DNA of 46,649 bases from Jiangella rhizosphaerae (GTDB lineage Bacteria; Actinomycetota; Actinomycetes; Jiangellales; Jiangellaceae), in contig NZ_QUAL01000174.1 in NCBI RefSeq assembly GCF_003579925.1, positions 1-46,649 of the forward strand, given 5' to 3'. The translations under genes and the position numbers were made by a program. The notes under the pieces were generated by a model. It was not told the DNA's origin. It did not search any database and saw only the letters and a program-made list of their open reading frames with translations. Below, piece by piece: positions 7,069-16,627 of this stretch (position 1 is the first letter of the stretch; each line of letters begins with the position of its first letter).

Positions 7069-7734
7069 TCAGTCCCGGCCGGTCGCGCAGGTGACGTCGA
7101 CCTCGTTGCCCTCCGCGTCGGCCAGCGTCCACCAGGTCGGCGACGCGTCGCGGACCAGGGTGCCGCCGGCGGCCAGCGCCGCCGCGACCCGCTGTTCGGC
7201 CAGCTCCGGCGGCACCCACACGTCGATGTGGAAGCGGTTGCGTTGCGGGCGGGGCGCGTCCATGTCCTGGAACCAGATCGAGGGGCCGCGCCAGCGCGGG
7301 TCGATGAGGTCCTCGTCGGGGCTGTCGGCACGTCGCTCGTAGCCGAGCACGGCCGCCCAGAACGGCATGACGTCCGCGCTGACCAGCGCGTCGATGGTCA
7401 CCTGGACGGTCTGCACCAGCGTCGGGTCGGCGGCCAGTCCCTGAGCGCGCGCCAGGTCCGAGATGCGCGCAGCCAGCTCGACGTCGTCCGTCGTCATGCC
7501 CATGTAGTCGTCGGTGGCGGTGAGCAGCCGGACGGTGACGGTGTCGTGTCGCAGGTCGACGTCGGGATGGTGCGCCCCGGCGTCGGCGGCGGCCGCGGCG
7601 ATCGCCTCGACCAGCCGGGCGCCGGCGGCGAACGAGCCGGTGCGGAAGACCGCGGTGGCGCCGTCTCCGACGACCCGCCAGTCGCCGGTGCGGTCGTCGG
7701 CGTGGAAGGCGCGCATGGTGATGGGGCCGGTCAT
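7069..7734 (-). CDS. Pterin carbinolamine dehydratase-like / VOC fusion protein
   Basis: This 221-residue protein joins two small domains. Residues about 5-95 resemble pterin-4a-carbinolamine dehydratase (DWRVVGDGATAVFRTGSF and AGAHHPDVDLRHDTVTVRL, with the HHPD signature). Residues about 100-220 form a glyoxalase/bleomycin-resistance (VOC) domain (VTIDALVSADVMPFWAAVLGY ... NRFHIDVWVPPE), with a histidine where VOC enzymes bind metal. The pair is annotated in many actinomycetes simply as a VOC protein; the reaction is unknown to me. The ATG at 7734 has GGGGAG five bases upstream, while a GTG two codons earlier overlaps the DinB stop. It is the last gene of a three-gene operon. Confidence 0.75.
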   Translation of the reverse strand: MTGPITMRAFHADDRTGDWRVVGDGATAVFRTGSFAAGARLVEAIAAAAADAGAHHPDVDLRHDTVTVRLLTATDDYMGMTTDDVELAARISDLARAQGLAADPTLVQTVQVTIDALVSADVMPFWAAVLGYERRADSPDEDLIDPRWRGPSIWFQDMDAPRPQRNRFHIDVWVPPELAEQRVAAALAAGGTLVRDASPTWWTLADAEGNEVDVTCATGRD

Positions 7735-7736
7735 GG

Positions 7737-8276
7737 TCACTCCCCGGTGCTGCCGTCGACGGATTCGCGGAGGAGGTCGGCGTGGCCGTTGTGCCGCGCG
7801 TACTCCTCGATCATGTGCGTGAGGATCCAGCGCAGGCTGGGCGCGCGGCCGTCGGGCCACACGCGTCTCGCCGGCCGGTCGAGGCCGCCGTCTGCCAGCG
7901 CCTCGGCGAGGTTCGCGCGGGACCGGTCGACCGCCTCCTCCCAGAGCGCGAACAGCTGCTCCGGCGTGTCGTCGGCCGCGGAGTGCCAGTCCCAGTCGTG
8001 GTCGGCGGCCCAGTCGACGGTGTTCCAGGGCGCGCTGCGCTCGCGGTCGAACAGGCCGCGGGTGAACCAGTCGTCCTCGACGTAGGCGAGGTGCTTGAGC
8101 AGCCCGCCGAGCGTCATGGTCGACGCGCCGACGGTGGCGTTCAGGCCGGCGGCGTCGAGGCCGCGGCACTTCCACGCCAACGTGGCGCGCTGGAAGTCGA
8201 GGAACCCGGTCAGCGTCGTGAGCTCGTCGCCGTCGACCGGCGGTTCGGGCCGGCCCTGCTCGTCGATGACCGTCAT
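7737..8276 (-). CDS. DinB/DUF664 family metal-binding protein
   Basis: This 179-residue four-helix protein of the DinB/YfiT/DUF664 superfamily shows the three-histidine metal site: KHLAYVEDDWF near residue 60 and THMIEEYARHNGHADLLRE near 155-172. Relatives include mycothiol- or bacillithiol-dependent S-transferases and isomerases, so a thiol-transfer or detoxification role is possible but not shown. The ATG start overlaps the stop of the upstream hydrolase by 4 nt, and the stop lies next to the PCD-VOC start, so all three are translationally coupled. Location is predicted cytoplasmic. Confidence 0.8.
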   Translation of the reverse strand: MTVIDEQGRPEPPVDGDELTTLTGFLDFQRATLAWKCRGLDAAGLNATVGASTMTLGGLLKHLAYVEDDWFTRGLFDRERSAPWNTVDWAADHDWDWHSAADDTPEQLFALWEEAVDRSRANLAEALADGGLDRPARRVWPDGRAPSLRWILTHMIEEYARHNGHADLLRESVDGSTGE

Positions 8277-8986
8277 GCCGCCGCCTTGGCCGCCGCGTCG
8301 TTGATGGCCCGGCCGAGGTCCTCGGGACGGCTGAACTGCGGCCAGTGCCCGGTCGGCAGGTCGACGTACTCGACGTCGCGGAGGCGGGTGAACTCCTGCA
8401 CGGCGGGCTCGCCGCCGTCGATCCACCGCCGCAGCTGGTCGGCGGAGAACTCCGGGCAGATGACGGTGACCGGGACGTCGTAGCGCCGCTCGCTGGTGAG
8501 CCGGACCGGGTCGGTGGTGACCCGCTCGGGCGACGGGATGGCCCGGGCGCGGAAGTCGGCGCGGGCGGCGTCGTCGAGATCCTTGAGGTCGTCCTCGCCG
8601 ATGTCCTCCCAGCTGGGCAGCGGGATCTCGCCGTTCTCGGCGGCGAACGCGCCGAGCGGCTCGCCGTCCGTCGCCGGGAACCCGCCGATGTAGACGGTGC
8701 GGGCGACGCGGTCCGGCCGTGCGTCGGCGGCGGCGCACGCCAGCGCGGAGCCCAGCGAGTGCCCGACGACCAGCACCCTGCCCTCGTCCTTCGGCACCGC
8801 GTCGATGGCCGCCACGACCGCGTCGACGTGGTCCTGCAGCGTGACGCCCGAGCGGTCGGCGTCCTCGGCCTCCATGCCGGGGAGGGTGAGGGGGTGCGGC
8901 GTGTGGCCGGCCTGCTCGAGCACCGGGATCACCCGGTCCCACGACGAGCCGTCGAGCCAGAGCCCGGGGATCAGAACGATGTGCAT
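8273..8986 (-). CDS. Alpha/beta-fold hydrolase
   Basis: This 237-residue alpha/beta hydrolase has an N-terminal oxyanion-hole strand (IVLIPGLWLDGSSWD) and the nucleophile elbow VVGHSLGSALA, with the serine in GHSLG near residue 93. The catalytic histidine is in the C-terminal TGHWPQFSRPEDL segment. Enzymes of this type hydrolyse esters, lactones or similar bonds; the substrate is unknown. The ATG at 8986 follows a GAGG ribosome site. It heads an operon with DinB and PCD-VOC and is divergent from an ArsR-like regulator, suggesting a regulated detoxification or xenobiotic-response unit. A candidate operator lies between the two. Confidence 0.85.
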   Translation of the reverse strand: MHIVLIPGLWLDGSSWDRVIPVLEQAGHTPHPLTLPGMEAEDADRSGVTLQDHVDAVVAAIDAVPKDEGRVLVVGHSLGSALACAAADARPDRVARTVYIGGFPATDGEPLGAFAAENGEIPLPSWEDIGEDDLKDLDDAARADFRARAIPSPERVTTDPVRLTSERRYDVPVTVICPEFSADQLRRWIDGGEPAVQEFTRLRDVEYVDLPTGHWPQFSRPEDLGRAINDAAAKAAA

Positions 8987-9014
8987 GGTCGGGTCGCCTC
9001 TCGGGTGCGGCTTG

Positions 9015-9036
9015 TATGATCCATGAGTGCGGATCA
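9015..9036. promoter_or_regulatory. Divergent promoter region with inverted-repeat operator candidate
   Basis: TGATCC (9017-9022) and GGATCA (9031-9036) form a perfect 6-bp inverted repeat with an 8-bp spacer in the gap between the hydrolase operon and the ArsR-like gene. TATGAT (9015-9020) is a good plus-strand -10 overlapping the left arm, so a bound repressor would block transcription. Assignment to the adjacent regulator is inference. Confidence 0.45.
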
Positions 9037-9062
9037 ATCCAAACTAGTGGAACGGACCGGAA

Positions 9063-9629
9063 ATGTCGATCGATCGCGCGATGCCGGACTACGAGCTGGA
9101 CGACCAGGCCGTCGTGACGGCGCCGGCGCAGCTGCGCGCGATGTCCGACCCGCTGCGATCGACCATCCTCGATCTGGTCCTCGAGCGGGCCGCGACGGTG
9201 ACCGAGCTGGCCACCGCGGTCGGCCGGCCCAAGTCGACCGTGGCCCACCATGTGGGGGTCCTGGTCGACGCCGGCCTGCTGCGGGTGGTGCGCACGCGCC
9301 GAGTGCGGGCCATCGACGAGCGCTACTACGGCCGGACGGCGCGCCTGTTCCGCATCGGGAAGATCGACCACCCGGTCATCTGGGAGAACGACCTCTCCGT
9401 CGCGGCGGCCGAGGCGCGGGCCGCGTACGAGGCGGACGTGCTGATGAGCATCCACCGGCACGCCCGCATCCCGCGCGAACGGGGGATGGAGTTCTGGGAG
9501 AAGGTGCTGGAGCTGGTCCGCGAGTTCAGCACCATCCCGCGCTCGGGCGACACCGTCTTCGGTTTCGTCGCCGGCCTCTACCCGACGGAGCATCCCGCCC
9601 TGCCCGACCCAGCGCCTGACGGTGAGTGA
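9063..9629 (+). CDS. ArsR-like winged-helix transcriptional regulator
   Basis: This 188-residue protein has a winged-helix domain at about residues 20-90: LRAMSDPLRSTILDLVL, TVTELATAVGRPKSTVAHHV (recognition region) and LLRVVRTRRVRAIDERYYG (wing). The C-terminal 95 residues are helical and probably serve dimerisation or ligand sensing. There is no cysteine metal motif of the classical ArsR type, so a small organic ligand is more likely. It is divergent from the hydrolase-DinB-VOC operon with an inverted repeat between them, and is the obvious candidate regulator. An HTH at the N-terminus with a longer C-terminal region also resembles the helix_turn_helix_5 group. Confidence 0.8.
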   Translation: MSIDRAMPDYELDDQAVVTAPAQLRAMSDPLRSTILDLVLERAATVTELATAVGRPKSTVAHHVGVLVDAGLLRVVRTRRVRAIDERYYGRTARLFRIGKIDHPVIWENDLSVAAAEARAAYEADVLMSIHRHARIPRERGMEFWEKVLELVREFSTIPRSGDTVFGFVAGLYPTEHPALPDPAPDGE

Positions 9630-11219
<1,590 letters not shown>

Positions 11220-11256
11220 CACCGGGCGCCCGGCGCCGTCCCGCGCGCCGGCGCCC

Positions 11257-11262
11257 TACGCT
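11257..11262 (+). promoter_or_regulatory. -10 box of leaderless promoter for the epoxide hydrolase
   Basis: TACGCT ends 6 nt before the GTG start at 11269 in the 49-nt gap after argG. No clear -35 was identified. Confidence 0.45.
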
Positions 11263-11268
11263 GGACCC

Positions 11269-12387
11269 GTGGTGCGGATCGACCCGGTGACCGTCACGGT
11301 CGACCGGTCCGTACTCACCGGCCTCCGCGAGCGGCTGCACGCGACCCGGTGGCCGCGGCACGAGGCGACCGGCAACGCGCTCGGCCCGCGGACCGCCGAG
11401 CTGCGCGAGCTCTGCGACTGGTGGGCCGGCGGGTTCGACTGGCCGGCCGCCGAGGCGCGCGTCAACCGGGCGCGGCACCTGCTCGCCCGGACCAGCCACG
11501 GGGCGGTCCACGTCGCGGTGCACGACGGTGACGACCGGCCGCCGCTGCTCCTGCTGCACGGCTGGCCGAGCAGCTTCCTCGAGTTCGAGCGGCTGGTCCC
11601 GCAGCTCTCACCGCGCACCGTCGTCGTCGCGTCACTGCCCGGGTACGGGTGGTCGGAGCGGCCGGCCGGGCGGTGGACCACCCGCGACACCGCCACGCTG
11701 CTGGCCGGCGTGATGACGGCGTTGGGGCACGACCGGTTCGTCGCGCACGGGACCGACTTCGGGTCCGCCGCCGCGACCTGGCTGGCGCTGGACCGGCCCG
11801 ACCTCGTCGCCGGGCTGCACCTGTCCAACGTCGACCTCGGCCCGTCGCTCACCGCGGACGCCCCGCCGACGGCCGAGGAACGCGACTACCTCGACCGGTT
11901 CGACGCCTGGTGGCGCCGCGAGAACGGCTACAAGGAGATCCAGTCGACGCGGCCGGGTGCCCTCGTCCCGGCGCTGCTCGACTCGCCGGCCGGGCTGGCC
12001 GCGTGGGTGCTGGACAAGTGGGACTCGTGGACCGATCCCGCGCTCGGCCCGACGGTGGCCGCGCGGGTCGGGCGCGACGCGCTTCCGGAGCTGCTCACCT
12101 GGTGGTGGGCGACGGGGACGGCGGAGACGTCGGTGCTCGACTACGCCGACAACCGCGCGGCCGGCACGACGGTGCTGCCGGCCGGCGCCCGCGTCGAGGT
12201 GCCGACGGCGGTCGCCCGGTTCGGCCGCGAGAACGGGTTCCGCGAGGACCCGCCGCGGTCGTGGCTGGAGCGGATGTACCGGCTGGAGCGCTGGACCTCG
12301 ATGCCGCGCGGTGGTCACTTCGCCGCGCTCGAGGCGCCCGAGCTGCTGGCCGCCGACCTGCTCTTCTTCGCCGACTCGCTGACCTGA
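11269..12387 (+). CDS. Epoxide hydrolase family protein (EHN-type alpha/beta hydrolase)
   Basis: This 372-residue protein starts with the epoxide-hydrolase N-terminal region (VTVDRSVLTGLRERLHATRWP ... DWWAGGFDWPAAEARVN) and continues with an alpha/beta hydrolase domain. HGWPSS near residue 96 forms the oxyanion hole, D163 in HGTDFGS is the predicted nucleophile, and H350 in RGGHFAALEAPELL is the catalytic histidine. Tyrosines of the cap, such as in NGYKEIQSTRP, would activate the epoxide. The reaction is probably hydrolysis of an epoxide to a diol; the substrate is unknown. The GTG at 11269 lies 6 nt after a -10 box. The last 73 nt overlap the 3' end of the convergent LysR gene. Confidence 0.85.
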   Translation: MVRIDPVTVTVDRSVLTGLRERLHATRWPRHEATGNALGPRTAELRELCDWWAGGFDWPAAEARVNRARHLLARTSHGAVHVAVHDGDDRPPLLLLHGWPSSFLEFERLVPQLSPRTVVVASLPGYGWSERPAGRWTTRDTATLLAGVMTALGHDRFVAHGTDFGSAAATWLALDRPDLVAGLHLSNVDLGPSLTADAPPTAEERDYLDRFDAWWRRENGYKEIQSTRPGALVPALLDSPAGLAAWVLDKWDSWTDPALGPTVAARVGRDALPELLTWWWATGTAETSVLDYADNRAAGTTVLPAGARVEVPTAVARFGRENGFREDPPRSWLERMYRLERWTSMPRGGHFAALEAPELLAADLLFFADSLT

Positions 12388-13337
12388 GCCCGGCGGGCCC
12401 GATCGGGAACCGGTGCCGCCTGGATCAGCGCGCTGCCGGCCGCGAGTGCGTCGGCCGTCGCGACGATCACGCGCCGCATCGCCTCGGCGGCTCGGGGCGG
12501 GGTGACGTCGGACCGGTGGGCCAGGCTGACGGTGCGGCTCAGCCGCGGCTCGGTGAGGCGCAGGGAGCGCAGGCCCGGGCGGTCGAGCAGCACCATCGCG
12601 GGGACGACGGCGACGCCCAGGCCGCGCTCGACGAAGCGCAGCACCGCGTCCATCTCGGCCCCTTCCAGCACGACCGACGGGGTGAGCCCGGCGGCGCGGA
12701 ACGCCGCCTCCGTCGTGGCCCGCAGGTCGTAGCTCTCGTGGAAGACGATCTGCGGCAGCCGCGCCAGGCGTTCGAGGTCGATCGCCGGCGTCGCCGCCAC
12801 GGGCGGGCGCGCGGCGGAGGAGATGACCACCAGCTCCTCGGTGAGCAGGGGAGTGCGGGTGAGGCTCGCTCCCGCGACCGGCCTCTCGTCCGAGGCGGTG
12901 ATGAGCGCGAGGTCGAGCGCGCCCTCTGCCAGCTCGTCGATCAGGCTGCGCGACCCGCCCTCGGTGAGGTGCAGCTCGATCCCCGGATGGGCGCCGTGGA
13001 AGGCACTGAGCGCCTCGGCGACCAGGCTGATGCACAGCGTCGGCGTCGCACCCAGCCGGACCCGGCCCCGTCGCAGCCCCGCGAGCTCGGCCATCTCGCG
13101 GCGGACGGAGTCGGCGTCGGCCAGCATGCGCCGGGCCAGCGGCAGCAGCGCCTCGCCGGCGGCGGTGAGCGAGATGTGCCCGCGGGCGCGGTGGAACAGC
13201 TCGGCGCCGAGCTCGTGCTCGAGCGAGGCGATCTGCCGGCTGAGCGAGGGCTGCGCCAGGTGCAGGTGCTCCGCGGCGCGGGTGAAGTGACCGAGCCGGG
13301 CGACCTCGACGAAGCCGCGCAGCTGCTCGAGGTTCAT
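12315..13337 (-). CDS. LysR family transcriptional regulator
   Basis: This 340-residue regulator has the LysR helix-turn-helix at residues 1-60 (FVEVARLGHFTRAAEHLHLAQPSLSRQIASLE) and an effector-binding domain from about 90 to 300. It is divergent from the SdhA-like flavoprotein gene, which it most likely controls. The protein is longer than the usual ~300 residues: the last ~40 residues (RARRAQVSESAKKSRSAASS...) are low-complexity and are encoded antisense to the end of the epoxide hydrolase. The native stop was therefore probably lost. The ATG start lies 7 nt after a TAGGCT -10 box. The ligand is unknown. Confidence 0.9.
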   Translation of the reverse strand: MNLEQLRGFVEVARLGHFTRAAEHLHLAQPSLSRQIASLEHELGAELFHRARGHISLTAAGEALLPLARRMLADADSVRREMAELAGLRRGRVRLGATPTLCISLVAEALSAFHGAHPGIELHLTEGGSRSLIDELAEGALDLALITASDERPVAGASLTRTPLLTEELVVISSAARPPVAATPAIDLERLARLPQIVFHESYDLRATTEAAFRAAGLTPSVVLEGAEMDAVLRFVERGLGVAVVPAMVLLDRPGLRSLRLTEPRLSRTVSLAHRSDVTPPRAAEAMRRVIVATADALAAGSALIQAAPVPDRARRAQVSESAKKSRSAASSSGASSAAK

Positions 13338-13344
13338 GGTTCAT

Positions 13345-13350
13345 AGCCTA
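13345..13350 (-). promoter_or_regulatory. -10 box of leaderless promoter for the LysR gene
   Basis: TAGGCT on the minus strand ends 7 nt before the ATG at 13337. It adjoins a dyad-rich stretch (ATAGCCTAT, ATGCGCAT) that could be the LysR binding region shared with the divergent gene. Confidence 0.45.
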
Positions 13351-13378
13351 TGCGCATCGAAACGAGTCGAACAATGCA

Positions 13379-13408
13379 TTGGCGTTATCGTCGCCGGCTT
13401 CCTAGCGT
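13379..13408 (+). promoter_or_regulatory. Promoter of the SdhA-like flavoprotein gene (leaderless)
   Basis: TTGGCG (13379-13384) and TAGCGT (13403-13408) are spaced 18 bp; the ATG at 13416 is 7 nt after the -10. The ATGCAT palindrome and ATGCGCAT upstream are candidate LysR contact sites. Confidence 0.5.
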
Positions 13409-13415
13409 GGAAGAC

Positions 13416-15152
13416 ATGAGCGGATCCCCACGCGAACGGCAGCTGTCCACCACCGTGCTCGTCATCGGGACGGGAGGCGCGGGCCTGCGGGCGGCCATCG
13501 AGGTCGCCGAGCAGGGCGTCGACGTGCTCGCCGTCGGCAAGCGGCCGCGGCACGACGCCCACACCGCGCTCGCGGCGGGCGGCATCAACGCCGCGCTCGG
13601 CACGATGGACGCCGGCGACAGCTGGCAGCAGCACGCCGCCGACACCATCAAGGAGAGCTACTTCCTCGCCCATCCGCGCACGGTCGAGATCGTCACGCGC
13701 GGCGCCGAGCGCGGCATCCGCGACCTCGAGCGGTACGGCATGGAGTTCGCCCGCGAGGCCGACGGCCGCATCTCCCAGCGTTTCTTCGGGGCGCACACCT
13801 TCCGCCGCACCGCGTTCGCCGGCGACTACACGGGGCTGGAGATCCAGCGAGCGCTGGTGCGCCGCACCGAACAGCTGGGCATCCCGATCCTCGACTCGAT
13901 GTACGTCACCCGCATCCTCGTGCGCGACAACATCGTCTTCGGCGCGTACGGCTTCGATCTGCGCGACGGCACGCGGTACGTCATCCACGCCGACGCGGTG
14001 ATCCTCGCCGCCGGCGGCCACACGCGCATCTGGCGCCGCACGTCGTCGCGGCGCGACGAGAACACCGGCGACGCGTTCCGGCTCGCCGTCGAGGCGGGCG
14101 CGCGGCTGCGCGATCCGGAGCTGGTCCAGTTTCACCCGTCCGGCATCATCGAGCCCGAGAGCGCGGCGGGCACGCTCATCTCCGAGGCCGCCCGCGGCGA
14201 GGGTGGCATCCTGCGCAACGCGCTCGGCGAGCGGTTCATGCAGAAGTACGACCCCGAGCGCATGGAGCTGTCCACGCGCGACCGCGTCGCGCTCGCCGCG
14301 TACACCGAGATCAAGGAGGGGCGCGGGACGGAGAAGGGCGGCGTGTGGCTGGACGTGTCGCACCTGCCGCGAGAGACGATCACGACGCGGCTGCCGCGTG
14401 TCTACCAGACGATGCTCGAGGTCCAGATGCTCGACATCACGGCCGACCCGATCGAGGTGGCGCCCACGGCGCACTACTCGATGGGGGGCGTCTGGGTGCG
14501 GCCCGAGGACCACGGCACCGGCGTCGACGGCCTGTACGCGATCGGCGAGGCCTCCAGCGGGCTGCACGGCGCCAACCGGCTCGGCGGCAACTCCCTGATC
14601 GAGCTGCTGGTGTTCGGCCGCATCGTGGGGCGGGCCGCCGTCGCGCACTCCGCCGGTCTCGACGCCCAGCGCCGGTCGGCCGACGCCGTGGCGCAGGCCC
14701 GGGCCGAGATCGACGACCTCCTGGCCGCCGACGGCCCCGAGAACGTGCGCGCCCTGCAGCGGGCGATCCGCGACACCATGACCGAGCACGCCGGCGTCGT
14801 CCGCGACGAGACCGGCCTGAAGACGGGGCTCGCGGAGCTCGAACGCATCGAGGCGCGCATGAGCGACGTCGGCGTCCACCCCGACATCGCCGGGTTCCAG
14901 GACCTCGCCCACGCCTTCGACCTCAAGGCCTCCGCGCTGTCCGCGCGGGCGACGCTCGAGGCCGCGCTCGAGCGCCGCGAGACGCGCGGCTGCCACAACC
15001 GCAGCGACTATCCCGAGCTCGATCCCGCGCTGCGGGTGAACCTCGTGTGGTCGCCCGCCACGGGCGTCGTCCGCGAGGAGATCCCGCCGGTGCCCGACGA
15101 GATCGCCGGCCTCATCCGGGAGGTCTCCACCGAGGGCAAGCTCGTGGAGTAG
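13416..15152 (+). CDS. Succinate dehydrogenase/fumarate reductase flavoprotein-like oxidoreductase
   Basis: This 578-residue FAD protein has an N-terminal Rossmann motif (VIGTGGAGLRAAIE) and H49 in AHTALAAGG, at the position of the histidine that binds FAD covalently in SdhA/FrdA. L-aspartate oxidases lack this histidine. Further SdhA-like blocks are LVQFHPSGI, ELSTRDRVALAA (catalytic arginine) and PTAHYSMGG (substrate histidine); the C-terminal domain ends in RSDYPELD. It should oxidise or reduce a succinate-like dicarboxylate or related alpha,beta site. There is no iron-sulfur subunit or membrane anchor beside it, so the partner is unknown. The ATG at 13416 follows a leaderless promoter. 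Expression is probably controlled by the divergent LysR protein. Its stop touches the convergent methyltransferase stop. Confidence 0.85.
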   Translation: MSGSPRERQLSTTVLVIGTGGAGLRAAIEVAEQGVDVLAVGKRPRHDAHTALAAGGINAALGTMDAGDSWQQHAADTIKESYFLAHPRTVEIVTRGAERGIRDLERYGMEFAREADGRISQRFFGAHTFRRTAFAGDYTGLEIQRALVRRTEQLGIPILDSMYVTRILVRDNIVFGAYGFDLRDGTRYVIHADAVILAAGGHTRIWRRTSSRRDENTGDAFRLAVEAGARLRDPELVQFHPSGIIEPESAAGTLISEAARGEGGILRNALGERFMQKYDPERMELSTRDRVALAAYTEIKEGRGTEKGGVWLDVSHLPRETITTRLPRVYQTMLEVQMLDITADPIEVAPTAHYSMGGVWVRPEDHGTGVDGLYAIGEASSGLHGANRLGGNSLIELLVFGRIVGRAAVAHSAGLDAQRRSADAVAQARAEIDDLLAADGPENVRALQRAIRDTMTEHAGVVRDETGLKTGLAELERIEARMSDVGVHPDIAGFQDLAHAFDLKASALSARATLEAALERRETRGCHNRSDYPELDPALRVNLVWSPATGVVREEIPPVPDEIAGLIREVSTEGKLVE

Positions 15153-15848
15153 TCAGGCCGCCCGGCCGGTGATGAGGAACTGCAGCTGCACCTCGTGACC
15201 GTCGGCGACGCCGTGGCGGCGGTCCAGCTCCAGGATCTCCGGCAGCGGGGTCACGACGACGTCCGCGAAGCCGGCCGCGCGCACCAGCGCCGCGGACTCG
15301 TCGATGGTGGCGGCCTCGGCCAGCGGCAGCTGTGACAGCACGGTGCGGTCGTACAAGGGATCCGGGCCGACGCCGCTGGGGAACCAGGTGCTGTCGACGG
15401 CGGCCAGCATGCCGCCCGGTCGCAGCAGCGCCCGCCAGTGGCGCAGCGCGACCTCCGGCGTGCGCAGCGTCCACAGCAGGTACCGGTTCGTGACGACGTC
15501 GAAGCTGCCGGGCGGGAAGTCCGGCGCGACGGCGTCGCCGACGAGCAGCTCCGGCGGATGCGGCAGAGCGGCCGCCTTCTCCCGCGCCTTCTCGAGCATG
15601 CCCTCGGCGAGGTCGGTGCCGATGACGTCGTAGCCGAGCTCGGCGAGGATCAGCGCGACGTGGCCGGTGCCGGTGCCGACGTCGAGCACCCGGGCCGGCG
15701 GCGCGGGCAGCGCGCGCCGCCAGACGTCGGTCCAGCCGGCCTTGATCTCGGCGTTGCCGATCTGCTTCCGGTGGTGGGCGTCGTAGGAGTCGGCTCGCTC
15801 GGTCCAGTACCGGTTGATGTTGTCCTGGGCGGTGGTGACGTCGGTCAT
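15153..15848 (-). CDS. Class I SAM-dependent methyltransferase coupled to an ABC uptake operon
   Basis: This 231-residue Rossmann-fold methyltransferase has SAM motif I VLDVGTGTGHVAL near residue 54, acidic motif II IGTDLAEGML, and the post-I block FDVVTNRYLLWTLRTPE. The N-terminus (NRYWTERADSYDAHH) is typical of small-molecule methyltransferases of the Methyltransf_11/25 type. It is the last gene of a permease, binding protein, ATPase, methyltransferase operon, and its ATG overlaps the ATPase stop by 4 nt. It may methylate the imported ligand or a related cofactor; that is inference. No membrane segment or signal is present. Confidence 0.88.
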   Translation of the reverse strand: MTDVTTAQDNINRYWTERADSYDAHHRKQIGNAEIKAGWTDVWRRALPAPPARVLDVGTGTGHVALILAELGYDVIGTDLAEGMLEKAREKAAALPHPPELLVGDAVAPDFPPGSFDVVTNRYLLWTLRTPEVALRHWRALLRPGGMLAAVDSTWFPSGVGPDPLYDRTVLSQLPLAEAATIDESAALVRAAGFADVVVTPLPEILELDRRHGVADGHEVQLQFLITGRAA

Positions 15849-16627
15849 GCGGAGACTCCTTCGGGTACGGCGTCGAGGGGGCGGAACAGCAGCTGGACGC
15901 CGTCGCCGGCGTCGATGCGCTGGACGCCGATGCGGTACACCGGCTCCAGCATCTCCGGGCGCAGGACGGCGTCGGGCGTGCCGGCCGCGGCGACCCGTCC
16001 GCCGTCGAGTAGCACCAGCTCGTCGCAGTAGCGGGCGGCGAGGTTGAGGTCGTGCAGCACCACGACGGTGGTGACGTCCAGCCGGCTGACCAGCTGGAGC
16101 ACCTCGTGCTGGTAGCGGATGTCCAGGTGGTTGGTGGGCTCGTCGAGCAGCAGGTGGTCGGCCTGCTGGGCCAGCGCCCGGGCGATCAGCACGCGCTGCT
16201 TCTCGCCGCCGGACAGCCCGGCGAAGACCCGTCCGGCGAGGTGCCGGGCGCCGACCCGTTCCAGCGACGCGGCGGCGACGCGGTAGTCGTCGCGACCGTG
16301 GCGCTGGAAGGTCGACAGGTGCGGCGCCCGGCCGAGCAGCACGGTCTCGGTGACGGTGAGCGGCAGCTCGCCGGTGCCCTCCTGCACGACGACGGCCAGC
16401 CGCCGGGCCAGCTCGCGCGGCTTCAGCTCGCCCACCGGCGTCTCGTCCAGCGTGACCAGCCCGGCCCTCGGCGCCAGCGCACCGTAGAGGGTGCGCAGCA
16501 GGGTGGTCTTGCCGCTGCCGTTCGGCCCGATCAGCCCGACGACGCGGCCGGGCGTGGCGGTGACCCGGGCGCCGTCGAGCACCAGGGTGTCGCCGTAGGC
16601 GAACGAGACGTCGCGGGCGCTGATCAC
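15845..16627 (-). CDS. FecE/BtuD-type ABC transporter ATP-binding protein
   Basis: This 260-residue ATPase energises uptake through the neighbouring FecCD-type permease. Walker A is GPNGSGKTT near residue 34, the Q-loop is VVVQEG, the signature is LSGGEKQR, and Walker B with D-loop is HLLLDEPTNHLD, with the switch histidine in VVLHDLN. This sequence pattern belongs to the iron-siderophore, haem and cobalamin importer group. It overlaps both the binding-protein stop and the methyltransferase start by 4 nt. The protein is cytoplasmic, bound to the membrane permease. Confidence 0.93.
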   Translation of the reverse strand: MISARDVSFAYGDTLVLDGARVTATPGRVVGLIGPNGSGKTTLLRTLYGALAPRAGLVTLDETPVGELKPRELARRLAVVVQEGTGELPLTVTETVLLGRAPHLSTFQRHGRDDYRVAAASLERVGARHLAGRVFAGLSGGEKQRVLIARALAQQADHLLLDEPTNHLDIRYQHEVLQLVSRLDVTTVVVLHDLNLAARYCDELVLLDGGRVAAAGTPDAVLRPEMLEPVYRIGVQRIDAGDGVQLLFRPLDAVPEGVSA

